The notes beneath the pieces are model-generated. The model was not told the DNA's origin and ran no database searches. It was given only the letters and a program-made list of their open reading frames with translations. DNA of 64,000 nt from VAZQ01 sp963758945. Lineage in GTDB: Bacteria > Pseudomonadota > Alphaproteobacteria > Rhizobiales > Xanthobacteraceae. Where the stretch lies: positions 62,001 to 126,000 of the forward strand of contig CAVWXY010000001.1 of the NCBI GenBank assembly GCA_963758945.1, written 5' to 3'. The position numbers and the translations under genes are program-made. Of this stretch, positions 9,365-17,893 are shown piece by piece. Numbering within the stretch: position 1 is the first letter of the stretch; every line of letters starts with the position of its first letter.

Positions 9365-9852
9365 GCAGGAACGAGCGGGCCAGGCTCAGCCTCACGCTCA
9401 ACGGCCGCAAAATGTCGGGCGAGGCCGAACCGCGCATGCTGCTCAGCGACTTTCTCCGCCACGTGCTCGGCGCGACCGGAACCCACGTGGGGTGCGAGCA
9501 CGGCGTGTGCGGCTGCTGCACCGTCCTGGTCGACGGCGCGGCCGTGCGCTCCTGCCTCACGCTCGCCGTTCAGGCCGAGGGCAGGGCGGTGACGACGGTG
9601 GAATCGCTCGCCGCGCCGAACGGGACGCTCAACGCGCTGCAGCAGGCGTTCCAGAACAACCACGCGCTGCAATGCGGATTCTGCACGCCCGGCATCCTGA
9701 TGTCGTTCACCGATTTCCTTGAGCGCAACCCCGATCCATCCGAAGCTGAGGTGGTCGAAGTGCTCGGCGGCCATCTCTGCCGCTGCACCGGCTATGCCGG
9801 TATCGTGTCCGCCGTTCTCGAAGCCGCCAATCGTCGGAACAAGCCGCAATGA
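9352..9852 (+). CDS. 2Fe-2S subunit of molybdenum hydroxylase (CoxS type)
   Basis: A 166-residue small subunit with two 2Fe-2S clusters. The plant-type ferredoxin site is in HVGCEHGVCGCCTVLVDG plus a following Cys (RSCLTL); the second, helical cluster is in CGFCTPGI and CRCTGY. The ATG at 9352 has GGAGG 7 bp upstream and lies inside the end of the FAD gene. With the two preceding genes it completes an L-M-S type hydroxylase in the order large, medium, small. There is no export signal, so the enzyme is cytoplasmic. Confidence 0.95.
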   Translation: MRRVSRNERARLSLTLNGRKMSGEAEPRMLLSDFLRHVLGATGTHVGCEHGVCGCCTVLVDGAAVRSCLTLAVQAEGRAVTTVESLAAPNGTLNALQQAFQNNHALQCGFCTPGILMSFTDFLERNPDPSEAEVVEVLGGHLCRCTGYAGIVSAVLEAANRRNKPQ

Positions 9853-9862
9853 GGAGAAAGCC

Positions 9863-10363
9863 ATGAACAAACCGCAGGGCAAGCCGGACGCGCCGGCCAA
9901 GCAGGTCTACCGCGAGCTGGTCACCATCGCCGGCAAGAACGTCGTTCTGGCGCACAACGAGCCGCCGGTCATCAACGCCGGGGTGCTGGAGAACGCCGAC
10001 ATCTTCCGCATGATCAACATTTTTGCCGACAAGTTCACGCCCACCAATCTCGACAAGGCTGACGGCACGCCGCTGCGGCTCTATGCCTCCGACCGGGTGA
10101 AGGTGGATGTCTCCAAGCGCCGCAAGCACGACATGGGCTTCTGGCACCGCAATATCGACGCCCATGAGATCATCCTCTGCGTCAAGGGCGCGCTGAAGTG
10201 GGAAACCGAGATGGGCGTCAAAATCATGCATCCCGGCGACATGCTGTTCATCCCCAAGGGCATCGGCCACCGCTCCATGCTGTGCGAGGATTCGACCGAC
10301 GAGAACGTGCTCGTCGAGCTCAAGATCGCCGACGACCTGGCCTATGTGGGGGAGAACAAGTAG
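9863..10363 (+). CDS. Cupin-domain protein (3-hydroxyanthranilate dioxygenase-like)
   Basis: A 166-residue single-domain cupin. Motif 1 is seen as HRNIDAHEIILCVKG (His, His, Glu ligands) and motif 2 as HPGDMLFIPKGIGHRS, so the metal ligands are intact. AGGAGAAAGCC precedes the ATG. It follows the hydroxylase small subunit by only 10 bp and is probably in the same operon. The size resembles 3-hydroxyanthranilate 3,4-dioxygenase-type cupins, and ring cleavage after hydroxylation would make sense, but a regulatory or isomerase cupin cannot be excluded. Function therefore stays open. Confidence 0.82.
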   Translation: MNKPQGKPDAPAKQVYRELVTIAGKNVVLAHNEPPVINAGVLENADIFRMINIFADKFTPTNLDKADGTPLRLYASDRVKVDVSKRRKHDMGFWHRNIDAHEIILCVKGALKWETEMGVKIMHPGDMLFIPKGIGHRSMLCEDSTDENVLVELKIADDLAYVGENK

Positions 10364-10380
10364 CGCGTCACTTTCTCCGT

Positions 10381-10458
10381 CGTCATTGCCGGGCTTGACC
10401 CGGCAATCCATCTTCTTTCGCAAGAAGATGGATGCGCGGGTCAAGCCCGCGCATGACG
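10381..10458. repeat. REP-like compound palindrome
   Basis: A 78-bp intergenic palindrome between the cupin and the amidohydrolase. The centre is CCATCTTCTT/AAGAAGATGG with a 4-base loop; the outer arms (CGTCATTGC.. and ..GCGCATGACG) pair imperfectly, and each contains its own GGGCTTGACCC / GGGTCAAGCCC inversion. This layout is familiar from dispersed elements in Bradyrhizobium-like genomes. It may stabilise mRNA or partly attenuate readthrough. No other copy was seen in this window. Confidence 0.75.
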
Positions 10459-10489
10459 GCCGGGACGAATTGTGTAACCGGAGTCCAGC

Positions 10490-11887
10490 GTGCAATCCAT
10501 CGACCTCGTCATTGCCGATATCGACTGGCTGATCACGATCGATGCCGGACGCCGCATCATCCGCGACGCGGCCGTGGCGGTGGACAAGGGCAGGATCGTC
10601 GCCGTCGACAAATCCGCGGAAATCGCCAGGCGTTTCGCCGGGCGCGAGCTGATCGACGGCCGCCGCACCGTGGCGACGCCGGGCTTCGTCGACTGCCACC
10701 TGCATTCCTCGTTCGCGCTGTCGCGTGGGCTGGCCGACGAGGCCAACGCGCAGTCGTTCCTGTTCGACCGGATGTATCCGTACGAAGCGGCGCTCGAGGG
10801 CGAGGACGTGCGCACGGCGGCGACGCTGGCGGCGGCCGAGTTGCTCAAGCACGGCGTGACCTGCTTCATCGATCCCGGCAACTATCACCCCGAAGCCTCG
10901 GTCGAGGGGGTGATGGCGACCGGCATCCGCGCCATCGTGTCGCGCTCCTCCTTCGACCTCACCAAGTCGGTCTTGGGAATCCTGCCCGAGCGCATGATCG
11001 AGTCGACGAGCGTGGCGTTGGAGCGCGCCGAGGCGGTGCTGTCGCGCTATGCCAAGTCGGACAACCCGCGGCTTTCCGCCAGCGCCTCGTTCCGCGGGCT
11101 CAACAACGCCTCCGACGAGTTGATCCTCGGGCTCGACAAGCTGGCGCGCAAATACGGTACGCTGCTGCAGACGCACGCCTGCTTCAGCTATTCGACGCAC
11201 GATTCGAGCGTGGCGCGCACCGGCAAGGCCGAGATCGAGCGGCTCGAGGCGCTCGGCGTGATCGACGAGCGCATGCTGATCGTCCATTCCGGCTGGCTCG
11301 AGCCCGAGGAGGTCGCCATCCTGGCGAAGCGCAGGCCCTCGCTGGTCTGTGCGCCGAGCTCCAGCCTGCACAACGGCTACGGCAACTTCCTGTTCGGCAA
11401 GCTGCCCGAGCTCCTCGCGCTCGGCGTCAATGTGGGGATCGGATCGGATCACGCCAGCTCCGGCATCGTCGACATGCCGCAGGAGGTGCGGCTCGCCTGC
11501 TGCTGCTACAAGGAAACGCGGATCAACCCGCGCGTGATGCCGCCCGAGACCGGGCTCGAAATGGCGACCCGCAACGGCGCGAAGGCGGCGCAATGGGACG
11601 ACCGCATCGGCTCGATCGAGGTCGGCAAGGAAGCCGACATCGTCCTGTTCGACACCGATCGGCCGGAATGGCAGCCCCTGATCAATCCGGTCTCCAACCT
11701 GGTCTACAGCGCCACCGGGGATTCGGTACGCGACGTGTTGGTCGCGGGCGAGCGCGTGGTCGCACAGGGCCGCCTGACGAAGATTGACGAGGCACGGCTT
11801 TACCGGGAGATTCCGGCCGCGGTCGCGCGTTTCGGCAAGCATCTGAAGCTCGACGCCATGGTGCAACTGCGCTGGCCGGTGGCCTGA
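10490..11887 (+). CDS. Amidohydrolase of the deaminase/chlorohydrolase group
   Basis: A 465-residue protein of the cytosine deaminase/SsnA/TrzA group, which removes amino or chloro groups from N-heterocycles. Metal ligands are visible: CHLHSS (His-x-His), LLQTHACFS, LIVHSGWLEPEE and VGIGSDHASSG (Asp). The C-terminal ADIVLFDTD block is the usual beta-sandwich closure. The start ATG/GTG region at 10490 follows GGAGTCCAGC. Standing between a molybdenum hydroxylase with cupin and an acyl-CoA ligase, it suggests breakdown of an amino-substituted heterocycle; the exact substrate is unknown. Confidence 0.9.
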   Translation: MQSIDLVIADIDWLITIDAGRRIIRDAAVAVDKGRIVAVDKSAEIARRFAGRELIDGRRTVATPGFVDCHLHSSFALSRGLADEANAQSFLFDRMYPYEAALEGEDVRTAATLAAAELLKHGVTCFIDPGNYHPEASVEGVMATGIRAIVSRSSFDLTKSVLGILPERMIESTSVALERAEAVLSRYAKSDNPRLSASASFRGLNNASDELILGLDKLARKYGTLLQTHACFSYSTHDSSVARTGKAEIERLEALGVIDERMLIVHSGWLEPEEVAILAKRRPSLVCAPSSSLHNGYGNFLFGKLPELLALGVNVGIGSDHASSGIVDMPQEVRLACCCYKETRINPRVMPPETGLEMATRNGAKAAQWDDRIGSIEVGKEADIVLFDTDRPEWQPLINPVSNLVYSATGDSVRDVLVAGERVVAQGRLTKIDEARLYREIPAAVARFGKHLKLDAMVQLRWPVA

Positions 11888-11981
11888 CGGCGCCGTCGGC
11901 GCTCGCAACGCCGCGACCCGGCACGCGAGCGAGAGAACGCGTAAAAGAACGCGCAAAACGACAAGAGGCGAGGGAGACGCC

Positions 11982-13556
11982 ATGAGCGACGTGTTCGGCA
12001 AGCACGAGCCGAAGATACCGTACCAGCCGATCGCCGATCTGCTCGCCAAGTATCGCGAGCGCGACCCGGACAAGCTCGCCATCGTCGACCTCGACCAGGG
12101 CACATCGATCAGCTTCGGGGGTCTCGACCGGGCGGTGACCGATATCGCCGCGGCGCTGAGCGAGCGCGGCGTCGGCAAAGGTGGCCGCGTCCTGCTTCTC
12201 TCCGACGAGAATCTCGAAAAGCTGCTGATCTGGCTCGCGACCTGGCGGCTCGGCGCCGTCGTCGCCCCGCTCAATATCGAGCTCAACGCGGCGCTGATCG
12301 CCGATCTCGCGGTCGCGGTCGCTCCCGTGCTCACGCTCGTGCACAAGGAGCTCGACGGCAACGCGCTGGTCGCAGGCAAGCCGTTCGTCCGGTTCGGCAG
12401 CTATCGCGCCGAGGCGGCCGCTGCCGACCCGCAGGACGACTTCTTTCGAACGATCCGGCGCGCGGTCGCCGCCGCGAGCCTGCCGCAGCGCAACGAGGCC
12501 GCCGACGTCGCCTGCATCTTCTGCACCTCGGGAACGACCAGCCGGCCCAAGATCGTGGTCTACGACCACTGCGCCTATTGGCTCAACGGTCTGTCCTCGC
12601 TCGAAGCGCTGGGACTGACCGAGGCCGATCGTACGCTGGAATACCGCTCGTTCGGTTGGAACTCGGCGCAGGTCGTCAGCCTCATGCCCTTCCTCGAGAA
12701 GGGGCTGACGATGCACATCGCCAAGCGCTTCTCGCACAGCCGCTTCTTCGACTGGATCCGCGCGCACGGCATCACCTTCGCGGTGGGCGTGCCCACCGTC
12801 GTCAACATGCTGCTGAACAAGCCGTCGGGCTACACCGCCAAGGACGTGCCGAGCCTGCGGCTGATGAGCTGCAGCACCGCCCCGCTCACGCCCGAGCAGT
12901 GGCTGCGGTTCGAGGACATGTACGGGGTCAAGCTGCTGCAGATGTACGGGATGTCGGAGGCCGGTTGGATATGCTGCAATCGGCACTACCGCAGCAAGAT
13001 GGGAACCGTCGGGGTCCCCGCGCTCTATCAGGAATTCGAGATCGTCGACCCGCAGGGCAAGCCGTGCCCGCCCGATGTCGAGGGCGAGGTGACCGTCGGC
13101 GGCCCGCATTGCGCCATCGGCTATCTGCGCGACGACGGCACGATCGACCCGATCCGGGGCAAGCGCATCAAGTCCGGCGACCTTGCAGTCATGGACGAAG
13201 ACGGCTTCATCCGCGTGACCGGGCGGACCAAGGACCTCATCATCCGTGGCGGCGTGAACATCGCGCCGCTCGAGATCGACGAGGTGCTGCTCAGGCATCC
13301 CGGCGTGCTCGACGCCGCTGCCGTCGGTGTGCCCGATCCGATCCAGGGCGAGGAGGTCGTCTGCTACGTTGTGTCGCGGCCGGGCGCCGGCCTGACCGAA
13401 GCCGCCGTGCTCGAGCACTGCCGGGCGAGCCTATCCGCGCCGAAAGTGCCGAAACGAGTCGTCATCGTCGCCGAATTGCCCAAAAGCGACCGCGGCAAAG
13501 TGCTGCGCGACAAGCTCAAGGCCGACTGGAACGAGCGCATGAAGCTGTCGGCGTGA
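11982..13556 (+). CDS. AMP-forming acyl-CoA synthetase
   Basis: A 524-residue ANL-superfamily ligase that activates a carboxylic acid with ATP and joins it to CoA. The P-loop-like motif FCTSGTTSRPKIVVYD, the LLQMYGMSEAGWI motif, the hinge GRTKDLIIRGGVNI and the C-terminal lysine region PKSDRGKVLRDKLK are all present, so the enzyme looks complete. It sits after the amidohydrolase and may activate the acid produced by the upstream enzymes. GGGAGACGCC precedes the ATG. Confidence 0.92.
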   Translation: MSDVFGKHEPKIPYQPIADLLAKYRERDPDKLAIVDLDQGTSISFGGLDRAVTDIAAALSERGVGKGGRVLLLSDENLEKLLIWLATWRLGAVVAPLNIELNAALIADLAVAVAPVLTLVHKELDGNALVAGKPFVRFGSYRAEAAAADPQDDFFRTIRRAVAAASLPQRNEAADVACIFCTSGTTSRPKIVVYDHCAYWLNGLSSLEALGLTEADRTLEYRSFGWNSAQVVSLMPFLEKGLTMHIAKRFSHSRFFDWIRAHGITFAVGVPTVVNMLLNKPSGYTAKDVPSLRLMSCSTAPLTPEQWLRFEDMYGVKLLQMYGMSEAGWICCNRHYRSKMGTVGVPALYQEFEIVDPQGKPCPPDVEGEVTVGGPHCAIGYLRDDGTIDPIRGKRIKSGDLAVMDEDGFIRVTGRTKDLIIRGGVNIAPLEIDEVLLRHPGVLDAAAVGVPDPIQGEEVVCYVVSRPGAGLTEAAVLEHCRASLSAPKVPKRVVIVAELPKSDRGKVLRDKLKADWNERMKLSA

Positions 13557-13894
13557 AGTGGTTGTGCTCGCACGTCATTGCTGACATCGCGCGACGTCTT
13601 CTGCCGCCGAGTCCGCGAGCGACATCGAAGTTGCGGCACTGGTCCGAATGTGCTTGACCCCAAACGGACGATCAGGGAGGTTTTTGCGTCCGTTTGAAGC
13701 GGCGTTCGTGCGACGCAGCGCGGTCATGGAAGGCCTGAAAGCGCTCGATCCAGACGGCCGATGAGAGAAGCGGACATCGCAAAGGCAAGAAAACGCAAAT
13801 AGTCGCGCCAGTTCGGGACTCGTCTGAGCAATTCCGGGAGAGCCCGGGATAGAAATGACGGCCCGCAGCGCTGGAGCAACGGAGGAAAGCCAAG
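13557..13894. other. Gap before the Bug receptor, with a 10-bp inverted repeat
   Basis: No gene seen in 338 bp. It contains a perfect 10-bp inverted repeat, CAAACGGACG at 13661-13670 and CGTCCGTTTG at 13687-13696, with a 16-base loop that holds GGGAGG and five T. It could be a weak hairpin, an operator or a repeat remnant. Confidence 0.5.
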
Positions 13895-14878
13895 ATGATA
13901 AGAGCCCTGCTTGCGGCATCGCTGTGCGCTGGATGGGCGCTGCAAGGCATCGGCCTCGCGCACGCCCAAACCCAAACCTACCCCAACCGGCCGATCAGGA
14001 TGGTCGTGCCGTTCCCGGCGGGCGGACCGACCGACGGCATGGCGCGCATCATCTCCGACCGGCTCGGCGCGGTTCTCGGCCAGACCATCGTCGTAGAGAA
14101 CCGCGGCGGCGGCGCCGGCGGCAGCATCGGCGCCAAGTTCGTCGCGAGCTCCGATCCCGACGGCTACACCATCCTGATCACGCCGGGCGGCTCGCTGACC
14201 ACCGGCCCGGCCGTGCACAGCAACCTCGGCTACGATCCGGCGAAGGCATTCGTGCCGGTCGCCCAGCTCATCGAGACGCCGCTGATCATGGCCGTGCACC
14301 CGAGCGTGCCGGCGAAGACGATCGCCGAGCTCGTGGCCTACGCCAAGGCCAATCCGGGCAAGCTGACCTGGGGCTCGCAGGGCTTCGGCACCGCGCCGCA
14401 CCTGCTGGCCGAGCTGTTCAAGCTCGATGCCGGCGTCAACATCCTGCACGTGCCTTACCGCGGGACGGCGCCTCTGCTCGCCGCCGCCGTGGCCGGGGAG
14501 GTGCACATGCTGGTCGACCCGACCACCACCAGCCTGCCGCAAGTTCAAGCCGGCAACCTGCGGCCGATCGCGGTCACTTCGAAGGAGCGCTTTGCGAAGC
14601 TACCCGACGTGCCGACGGCGACGGAGGCGGGGTTTCCGAATCTGGAAAACACGTTCTGGCTCGGCGTGGTGGCGCCGGCCGGAACGCCGCCCGCCATCAT
14701 CGACAAACTCAACGCCGCGTTCCGCGACAGCCTTGCCCAGCCGGAGACCCGCGCGCGGCTGGCCAACCTCGGCGCCGACATCAAGATCGGCACGCCGGCC
14801 GAGTTCGGCAAGATGCTCGACGACGAGCGCGCCAAGTGGAACGCCGTCGTGAAGGCCGCCCACATCAAGGTGGACTGA
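13895..14878 (+). CDS. Bug-type tripartite tricarboxylate transporter receptor
   Basis: A 327-residue periplasmic receptor. The signal peptide ends at AHAQ, followed by the hallmark YPNRPIRMVVPFPAGGPTD, then VVENRGGGAGGSIG, DPDGYTILI and HVPYRG, all standard in the family. GGAGGAAAGCC precedes the ATG. No TctA/TctB membrane genes are nearby, as is common for the large Bug families, which are thought to share few permeases. It may bind the acid handled by the preceding operon. Confidence 0.92.
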   Translation: MIRALLAASLCAGWALQGIGLAHAQTQTYPNRPIRMVVPFPAGGPTDGMARIISDRLGAVLGQTIVVENRGGGAGGSIGAKFVASSDPDGYTILITPGGSLTTGPAVHSNLGYDPAKAFVPVAQLIETPLIMAVHPSVPAKTIAELVAYAKANPGKLTWGSQGFGTAPHLLAELFKLDAGVNILHVPYRGTAPLLAAAVAGEVHMLVDPTTTSLPQVQAGNLRPIAVTSKERFAKLPDVPTATEAGFPNLENTFWLGVVAPAGTPPAIIDKLNAAFRDSLAQPETRARLANLGADIKIGTPAEFGKMLDDERAKWNAVVKAAHIKVD

Positions 14879-15067
14879 GGTTCGGGGGGAAGACACGCAG
14901 CGCGAGCCGGAATGATCGCATCGCATAGCGCGACGTCTTCGACGGCGCGCGCACCGGCGCTTGTCGCCGCTGCGATCGCCGGCTGACTTGCATCACCCGT
15001 ACGTCCGGATATGATTCTTCGAAAGGACACCTGCCGAACCTTTCGTCGCATCAGTATCGAAATCGCC

Positions 15068-16321
15068 ATGTTCCGTCGTGACACGCCCGCCGAAGCCGGC
15101 TTCCGAATGGAAGTACGGACGTGGCTGGAAGCCAATCTTCCAGTGGCGCTGCGGGCGCGCACGACGCGTCCGCCGCCCGCGGAACTGATGCCCTGGTATC
15201 ACACGCTCTCGCGCAAAGGTTGGATCGCGCCCCATTGGCCCAGGCAACATGGCGGAATGGGCGCGACCCTCAACGAACAGATCATCATGACGGAGGAGCT
15301 GGCGCGCGTCGGCGCACCGCATCTGCCGGTTCAAGGTCTCAATCACATCGGCCCCATCCTCATGGAGTTCGGGACCGCCGCACAGAAGGCGCAGCATCTG
15401 CCGCCCATCATCGCGGGCACGGTGATCTGGGCGCAGGGCTACTCCGAGCCGGGCGCGGGCTCCGACCTGGCCAGCCTTTCGACCCGGGCGACGCTGGCGC
15501 ATGTCCCGGAAAAGTGGGAACCGGTTTTCCGAAAAGGACATGCGCCAACCAATGAATCTGGAGCGCATCCCAATTCAACCCAATCGGGATGCGCTCCGGA
15601 CGGCGATCATTTCGTGGTGCGGGGGCAGAAGATCTGGACGACCTGGGCGCACCACTCGGACTGGATGTTCGCGCTGGTGCGCACGGATCCGCAGGCCCAA
15701 CCGCGGCAAGCCGGCATCAGCTTCCTGCTGATCGATCTGCACAGTCCGGGAATCAGGATCAGACCGATCAGGACGATCGCCGGCGACGACGAGTTCAGCG
15801 AGGTGTTCTTCGACGATGTCATCGTGCCGGCAGAAAACCTGGTCGGAAAGCTGCACGACGGATGGCGCATCGCAAACGCACTGCTGGGGCACGAGCGCCT
15901 CGCCACCTCGAACCCGCAATTCTCATTGATGGCGCTCGAGCGCATCAAGACGATGGCGCGCGCTTCCGGGATCATGGCGGATCCGGCTTTCCAGGATCGC
16001 CTCGCGGCGGCCAGCATCAATGTCACGGCGCTGTCGGCGCTGTTCAGCCATGCCGTCGAGCTCGCCAATCATCAACAAGCTCCGGGGCCGGAATCGTCGG
16101 TGATCAAGATTTTTGCCTCCGAGCTTCTGCAGACGCTCAACGACCTCTTGATCGAGGCCGCAGGCGGGCACGCGCCGATGGAAAGTCCGATCACGACGGA
16201 TTTCGGCGCCGTCGATGTCGCAGCGCCCTTCCTTCAATCGCGGCGTGTGACGATTTATGGCGGCTCTTCCGAAATCCAGCGCAACGTCCTGGCCCGCCGC
16301 GTGCTGAACCTTCCTAGCTGA
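15068..16321 (+). CDS. Acyl-CoA dehydrogenase carrying an in-frame palindromic insert
   Basis: A 417-residue flavoprotein that oxidises an acyl-CoA. It has the N-terminal domain (EVRTWLEANLP, WAQGYSEPGAGSDLAS), DGDHFVVRGQKIWTTWAHHSDW, and the C-terminal FAD-binding end IYGGSSEIQRNVLARRVL. Between the conserved STRA and DGDHF blocks there are about 34 extra residues (roughly 144-177, including PEKWEPVFRKGHAP), encoded by two perfect palindromes; relatives join these blocks directly. The insert keeps the frame and has no stop. The ATG at 15068 gives the normal family N terminus; one at 15011 would add 19 residues. The second acyl-CoA dehydrogenase follows 23 bp later. Confidence 0.88.
   Translation: MFRRDTPAEAGFRMEVRTWLEANLPVALRARTTRPPPAELMPWYHTLSRKGWIAPHWPRQHGGMGATLNEQIIMTEELARVGAPHLPVQGLNHIGPILMEFGTAAQKAQHLPPIIAGTVIWAQGYSEPGAGSDLASLSTRATLAHVPEKWEPVFRKGHAPTNESGAHPNSTQSGCAPDGDHFVVRGQKIWTTWAHHSDWMFALVRTDPQAQPRQAGISFLLIDLHSPGIRIRPIRTIAGDDEFSEVFFDDVIVPAENLVGKLHDGWRIANALLGHERLATSNPQFSLMALERIKTMARASGIMADPAFQDRLAAASINVTALSALFSHAVELANHQQAPGPESSVIKIFASELLQTLNDLLIEAAGGHAPMESPITTDFGAVDVAAPFLQSRRVTIYGGSSEIQRNVLARRVLNLPS
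15496..15546. repeat. Palindromic element A inside the acyl-CoA dehydrogenase gene
   Basis: Outer arms GGCGCATGTCC (15496-15506) and GGACATGCGCC (15536-15546) are perfect complements. Inner arms CGGAAAA (15507-15513) and TTTTCCG (15525-15531) also pair, with an AAAA bulge. The GAAAAGTGGGAACCGG core resembles a dispersed element common in Bradyrhizobium-type genomes, and a related copy lies at 19975-20020. Confidence 0.85.
15560..15597. repeat. Palindromic element B inside the acyl-CoA dehydrogenase gene
   Basis: Perfect 12-bp arms GGAGCGCATCCC (15560-15571) and GGGATGCGCTCC (15586-15597) around a 14-base loop. Together with element A, 13 bp upstream, it forms a 102-bp insert of 34 codons in the host gene. 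Confidence 0.85.
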
Positions 16322-16344
16322 CGCAGACGGCGCGAAGGGGCGTC

Positions 16345-17454
16345 ATGGACCTGCATCTGACATCGGAGCAGAAGCTGCTGCGCGACAGCGCCGCCAAGTT
16401 CATCGCGGCGGCGGGGCCGAAGGTGGCGCGCGGATTTCGCCATCGGGATCCGGGCTTCGCGCCCGCGCGGCTGCGACAGGCGGGGGAGCTCGGCTGGCTC
16501 GGCATTCTTGTTCCCGGTTCTGCGGACGGCCTCGGTCTGGGCCTCACCGAGCTTGCGCTGGTGCTCGAACAAGGGGGGCGGGGACTCGTCTGTGAGCCGA
16601 TCGGGCTTGCGGCGGTCTCGGCTGCGGCGTTGGGGCACGGGCGCACGCCGCATCCGATGCTCGAACGGGTGGTGACAGGCGAGGCACTGGTCGTTCCGGC
16701 ACTCCAGGAGAGCGCCCATGACGACGAACCGCTCGCGCCGCGCACCCAAGTCGTGGAAAAGGACGGCGCGCTCCGTTTGACCGGAACGAAGATGTTCGTT
16801 TGCGCCGACGGTGCCGACGGCTTTCTCGTCAGCGCGAGCGGGCGCGACGGAGCCGCCTTGTACTATGTGGCCCGCAACGCGCCCGGCTGCACGCTGTCGA
16901 CGTCGCAGACGGTGGAGGGCCGCAAGCTCGCGAAGCTCAGCCTTGCGGAGGCACCGGCCGATCTCGTCGCTGCGCACCCGTCAGCGCGGAATGCGGTCGC
17001 TGCGCTCTACGATCTCGCACTGATGGCGCTGTCCTCCGAACTGCTCGGCGTGATGGAACAGGCGCAGGAAATCACGCTCGACTACCTGCGCATTCGCAAG
17101 CAGTTCGGAAAGCTTATCGGCAGCTTCCAGGCGCTGCAGCACCAGGCGGCGGACATCTATATCCGCATCGAATCGACGCGATCGCTGATATTTCAGGTCG
17201 CGGCCAACAGCGACCCCTTTTGCATCGATGCCGCGATGGCCGCCGCCGCGAAAGCCAAGGCGTCGGAAGAAGCCATGGCCGTCACCGAGGCCTGCATCCA
17301 GCTTCACGGCGCGATCGGTTTCACCGACGAGCACGACATCGGCCTCTATCTCAAGCGGGCGATGCTGCTGTCGTCGCTGTTCGGTAACGCGGCGGCGCAG
17401 CGGCGCCGCTACGCCGCGATCGCCGGCCTGACGGCGTCGCAACCTTGCCGGTAG
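16345..17454 (+). CDS. Acyl-CoA dehydrogenase
   Basis: A 369-residue second acyl-CoA dehydrogenase. It opens with MDLHLTSEQKLLRDSAAKF and shows the helical C-terminal domain with EITLDYLRIRKQFGKLIGSFQALQH split blocks and CIQLHGAIGFTDEHDIGLYLKR. It probably pairs with the preceding enzyme as a heteromer, an arrangement known from steroid and other alpha2beta2 acyl-CoA dehydrogenases. The C-terminal GG-E/IQ motif that completes the FAD site in the first enzyme is absent here, which fits a paired function (inference). Confidence 0.88.
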   Translation: MDLHLTSEQKLLRDSAAKFIAAAGPKVARGFRHRDPGFAPARLRQAGELGWLGILVPGSADGLGLGLTELALVLEQGGRGLVCEPIGLAAVSAAALGHGRTPHPMLERVVTGEALVVPALQESAHDDEPLAPRTQVVEKDGALRLTGTKMFVCADGADGFLVSASGRDGAALYYVARNAPGCTLSTSQTVEGRKLAKLSLAEAPADLVAAHPSARNAVAALYDLALMALSSELLGVMEQAQEITLDYLRIRKQFGKLIGSFQALQHQAADIYIRIESTRSLIFQVAANSDPFCIDAAMAAAAKAKASEEAMAVTEACIQLHGAIGFTDEHDIGLYLKRAMLLSSLFGNAAAQRRRYAAIAGLTASQPCR

Positions 17455-17700
17455 TTGCATTTATGAATACGCTCTCGCTCCTCGCCCGCGCGCTCGCATG
17501 AATGACTCCCAGCCCCGAAAACACGAGCTTCGCCCGGCCGACGTCACCATCCGATCGAGCCCTGCCTTGCACGGCAAGACCTTCGGCGCGAGGTGAGAGC
17601 GCCCCGGTCGGCGAGATGGAACTGGTGCGGCCGTGCCATCATGGGCGGATCGGCGGCGGTCCACGCGAGGTCCGGAGAAATGTCATCGCGCAGCGAGGGG

Positions 17701-17774
17701 CTAGTGTCCCGATTCGAAGTTCGCATCATTGTGCGGCATCCTGGTTTGCGAACTTCGGAATCGAAGGACACTAG
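17701..17774. repeat. Palindrome with CTAGTGTCC ends
   Basis: Outer arms CTAGTGTCC and GGACACTAG are perfect. Inner arms GATTCGAAGTTCGCA and TGCGAACTTCGGAATC pair with one extra base. The design is shared with the next element 12 bp away. Confidence 0.8.
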
Positions 17775-17786
17775 CAACTTATTGAT

Positions 17787-17864
17787 CTAGTGTGGCTTTG
17801 GTTCAGAAGTCCGCATTTCCAACTCGTCGCAAGAATGATGCGGACTTCTGAACCGCCACACTAG
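17787..17864. repeat. Palindrome with CTAGTGTGGC ends
   Basis: Outer arms CTAGTGTGGC (17787-17796) and GCCACACTAG (17855-17864), inner arms GGTTCAGAAGTCCGCA (17800-17815) and TGCGGACTTCTGAACC (17839-17854) are perfect complements, giving 26 paired bases with a three-base bulge. It ends about 30 bp before the hydratase start, so a folded RNA could influence its translation. Confidence 0.85.
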
Positions 17865-17893
17865 ATTTGCCCCGTTCAAACCAGGAGCAGTTC

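Larger units (their letters stand above)
17455..17893. other. Gap between acyl-CoA dehydrogenase and enoyl-CoA hydratase genes
   Basis: No convincing gene in 439 bp. The first 245 bp show nothing recognisable; the rest is filled by two large palindromes (17701-17774 and 17787-17864) that end just before the ribosome site of the next gene. Confidence 0.6.

Noticed and set aside
9707..12379. An 890-codon open frame on the minus strand across the cupin, deaminase and ligase genes
   Set aside because: It covers three well-supported genes on the other strand and has shadow-like composition.
15011..15067. Earlier ATG for the first acyl-CoA dehydrogenase
   Set aside because: The extra 19 residues do not match the family N terminus and no better ribosome site is present.
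17701..17864. CRISPR or att-site interpretation of the twin palindromes
   Set aside because: Only two non-identical units, no regular spacers, no cas or integrase genes nearby.
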